Origin: Lentibacillus populi
GTDB taxonomy: Bacteria > Bacillota > Bacilli > Bacillales > Amphibacillaceae
NCBI GenBank assembly: GCA_014642895.1
Contig: BMJD01000010.1
Coordinates: 41,290-105,289 of the forward strand
DNA length: 64,000 bases
Reading direction: 5' to 3'
Under the pieces are notes generated by a model. It worked only from the letters and a program-made list of their open reading frames with translations. It did not search any database and was not told the DNA's origin. The translations under genes were made by a program, and so were the position numbers. Shown here in pieces: positions 63,901 through 64,000 of the stretch (its first letter is position 1; each line of letters opens with the position of its first letter).

Positions 63901-63938
63901 AATAAGGGGAAAGAACGCCCCTTCTTTTAACAGAGAGG
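63889..63938. terminator. Long hairpin overlapping the end of the last gene
   Basis: CCTCTCTGTTAAAA/TTTTAACAGAGAGG is a perfect 14-bp stem, with inner AAGGGG/CCCCTT pairing. The stop codon of the upstream gene lies inside the left arm. Confidence 0.75.
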
Positions 63939-64000
63939 CTAGTACGTTTTTCTATAAAGCTATCTTACCTTAGATACATTTTTTCATACGCCATTGGTGC

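Overview
This window is chromosomal DNA of a low-GC, endospore-forming Bacillaceae. Gene order closely follows the Bacillus subtilis yja-yjb-yjc region: yjzD, med, fabH-fabF, yjbA, trpS, yjbC-spx, mecA, coiA, pepF, spxH-yjbI-yjbK-yjbM-nadK-yjbO-prpE, cotO/cotZ and yjcF-yjcG-yjcH. Spore-coat genes with sigma-K-like promoters support a spore former. The protein sequences look most like the Virgibacillus/Lentibacillus/Oceanobacillus side of the family; this is an inference from sequence memory, not a database search.

Layout. (1) 1-8.6 kb is an anaerobic/redox block: the end of a formate/oxalate-type MFS transporter, fdhD, a molybdopterin oxidoreductase with its DUF1641 partner, a cluster-less Crp/Fnr regulator, DUF2249 and radical-SAM genes preceded by Fnr-type boxes, and fnr itself with a C-terminal Cys cluster. 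(2) 8.8-18.8 kb holds uppP, yjzD, med, fabHF, yjbA and trpS with a tryptophan T-box, interrupted by GC-rich dispersed repeats and a 20-bp minisatellite. (3) 18.8-36.4 kb is an accessory stretch between trpS and yjbC: tandem repeats, a NERD-domain gene, a second degenerate T-box, mqo, a 3D-domain cell-wall protein, a CstR-controlled persulfide/sulfide detoxification cluster (rhodaneses, TusA, DsrE, persulfide dioxygenase, sulfite exporter), a DUF302 gene broken by an 87-bp palindromic insertion, and a thiol-redox block (CcdA, two ResA-like thioredoxins, response regulator, sensor kinase). (4) 36.5-42.5 kb is the Spx/MecA/CoiA/PepF block, followed by a clear RoxS/RsaE small RNA. (5) 43-49 kb contains an LmrB-type pump and nitrogen genes (asnO, tnrA, amtB) with TnrA boxes. 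(6) 49-57 kb contains spxH, haemoglobin, CYTH, alarmone synthetase, NAD kinase, pseudouridine synthase, prpE, a FtsW/RodA protein and mgtE. (7) 57.5-64 kb holds spore-coat genes, small proteins and yjcFGH.

How it fits together. Several parts concern redox and sulfur stress. Fnr-type control sits over anaerobic genes, CstR over persulfide, Spx, SpxH and MecA over disulfide stress, and RoxS over NADH/NO-linked metabolism. CcdA and ResA handle extracytoplasmic thiols. The most notable non-coding features are a family of roughly 140-240 bp elements with 13-bp inverted ends, the exact palindromic insertion in DUF302, a FapR-type promoter separated from fabH by a repeat, the duplicated T-box, a likely AUU start codon, and the RoxS homologue.
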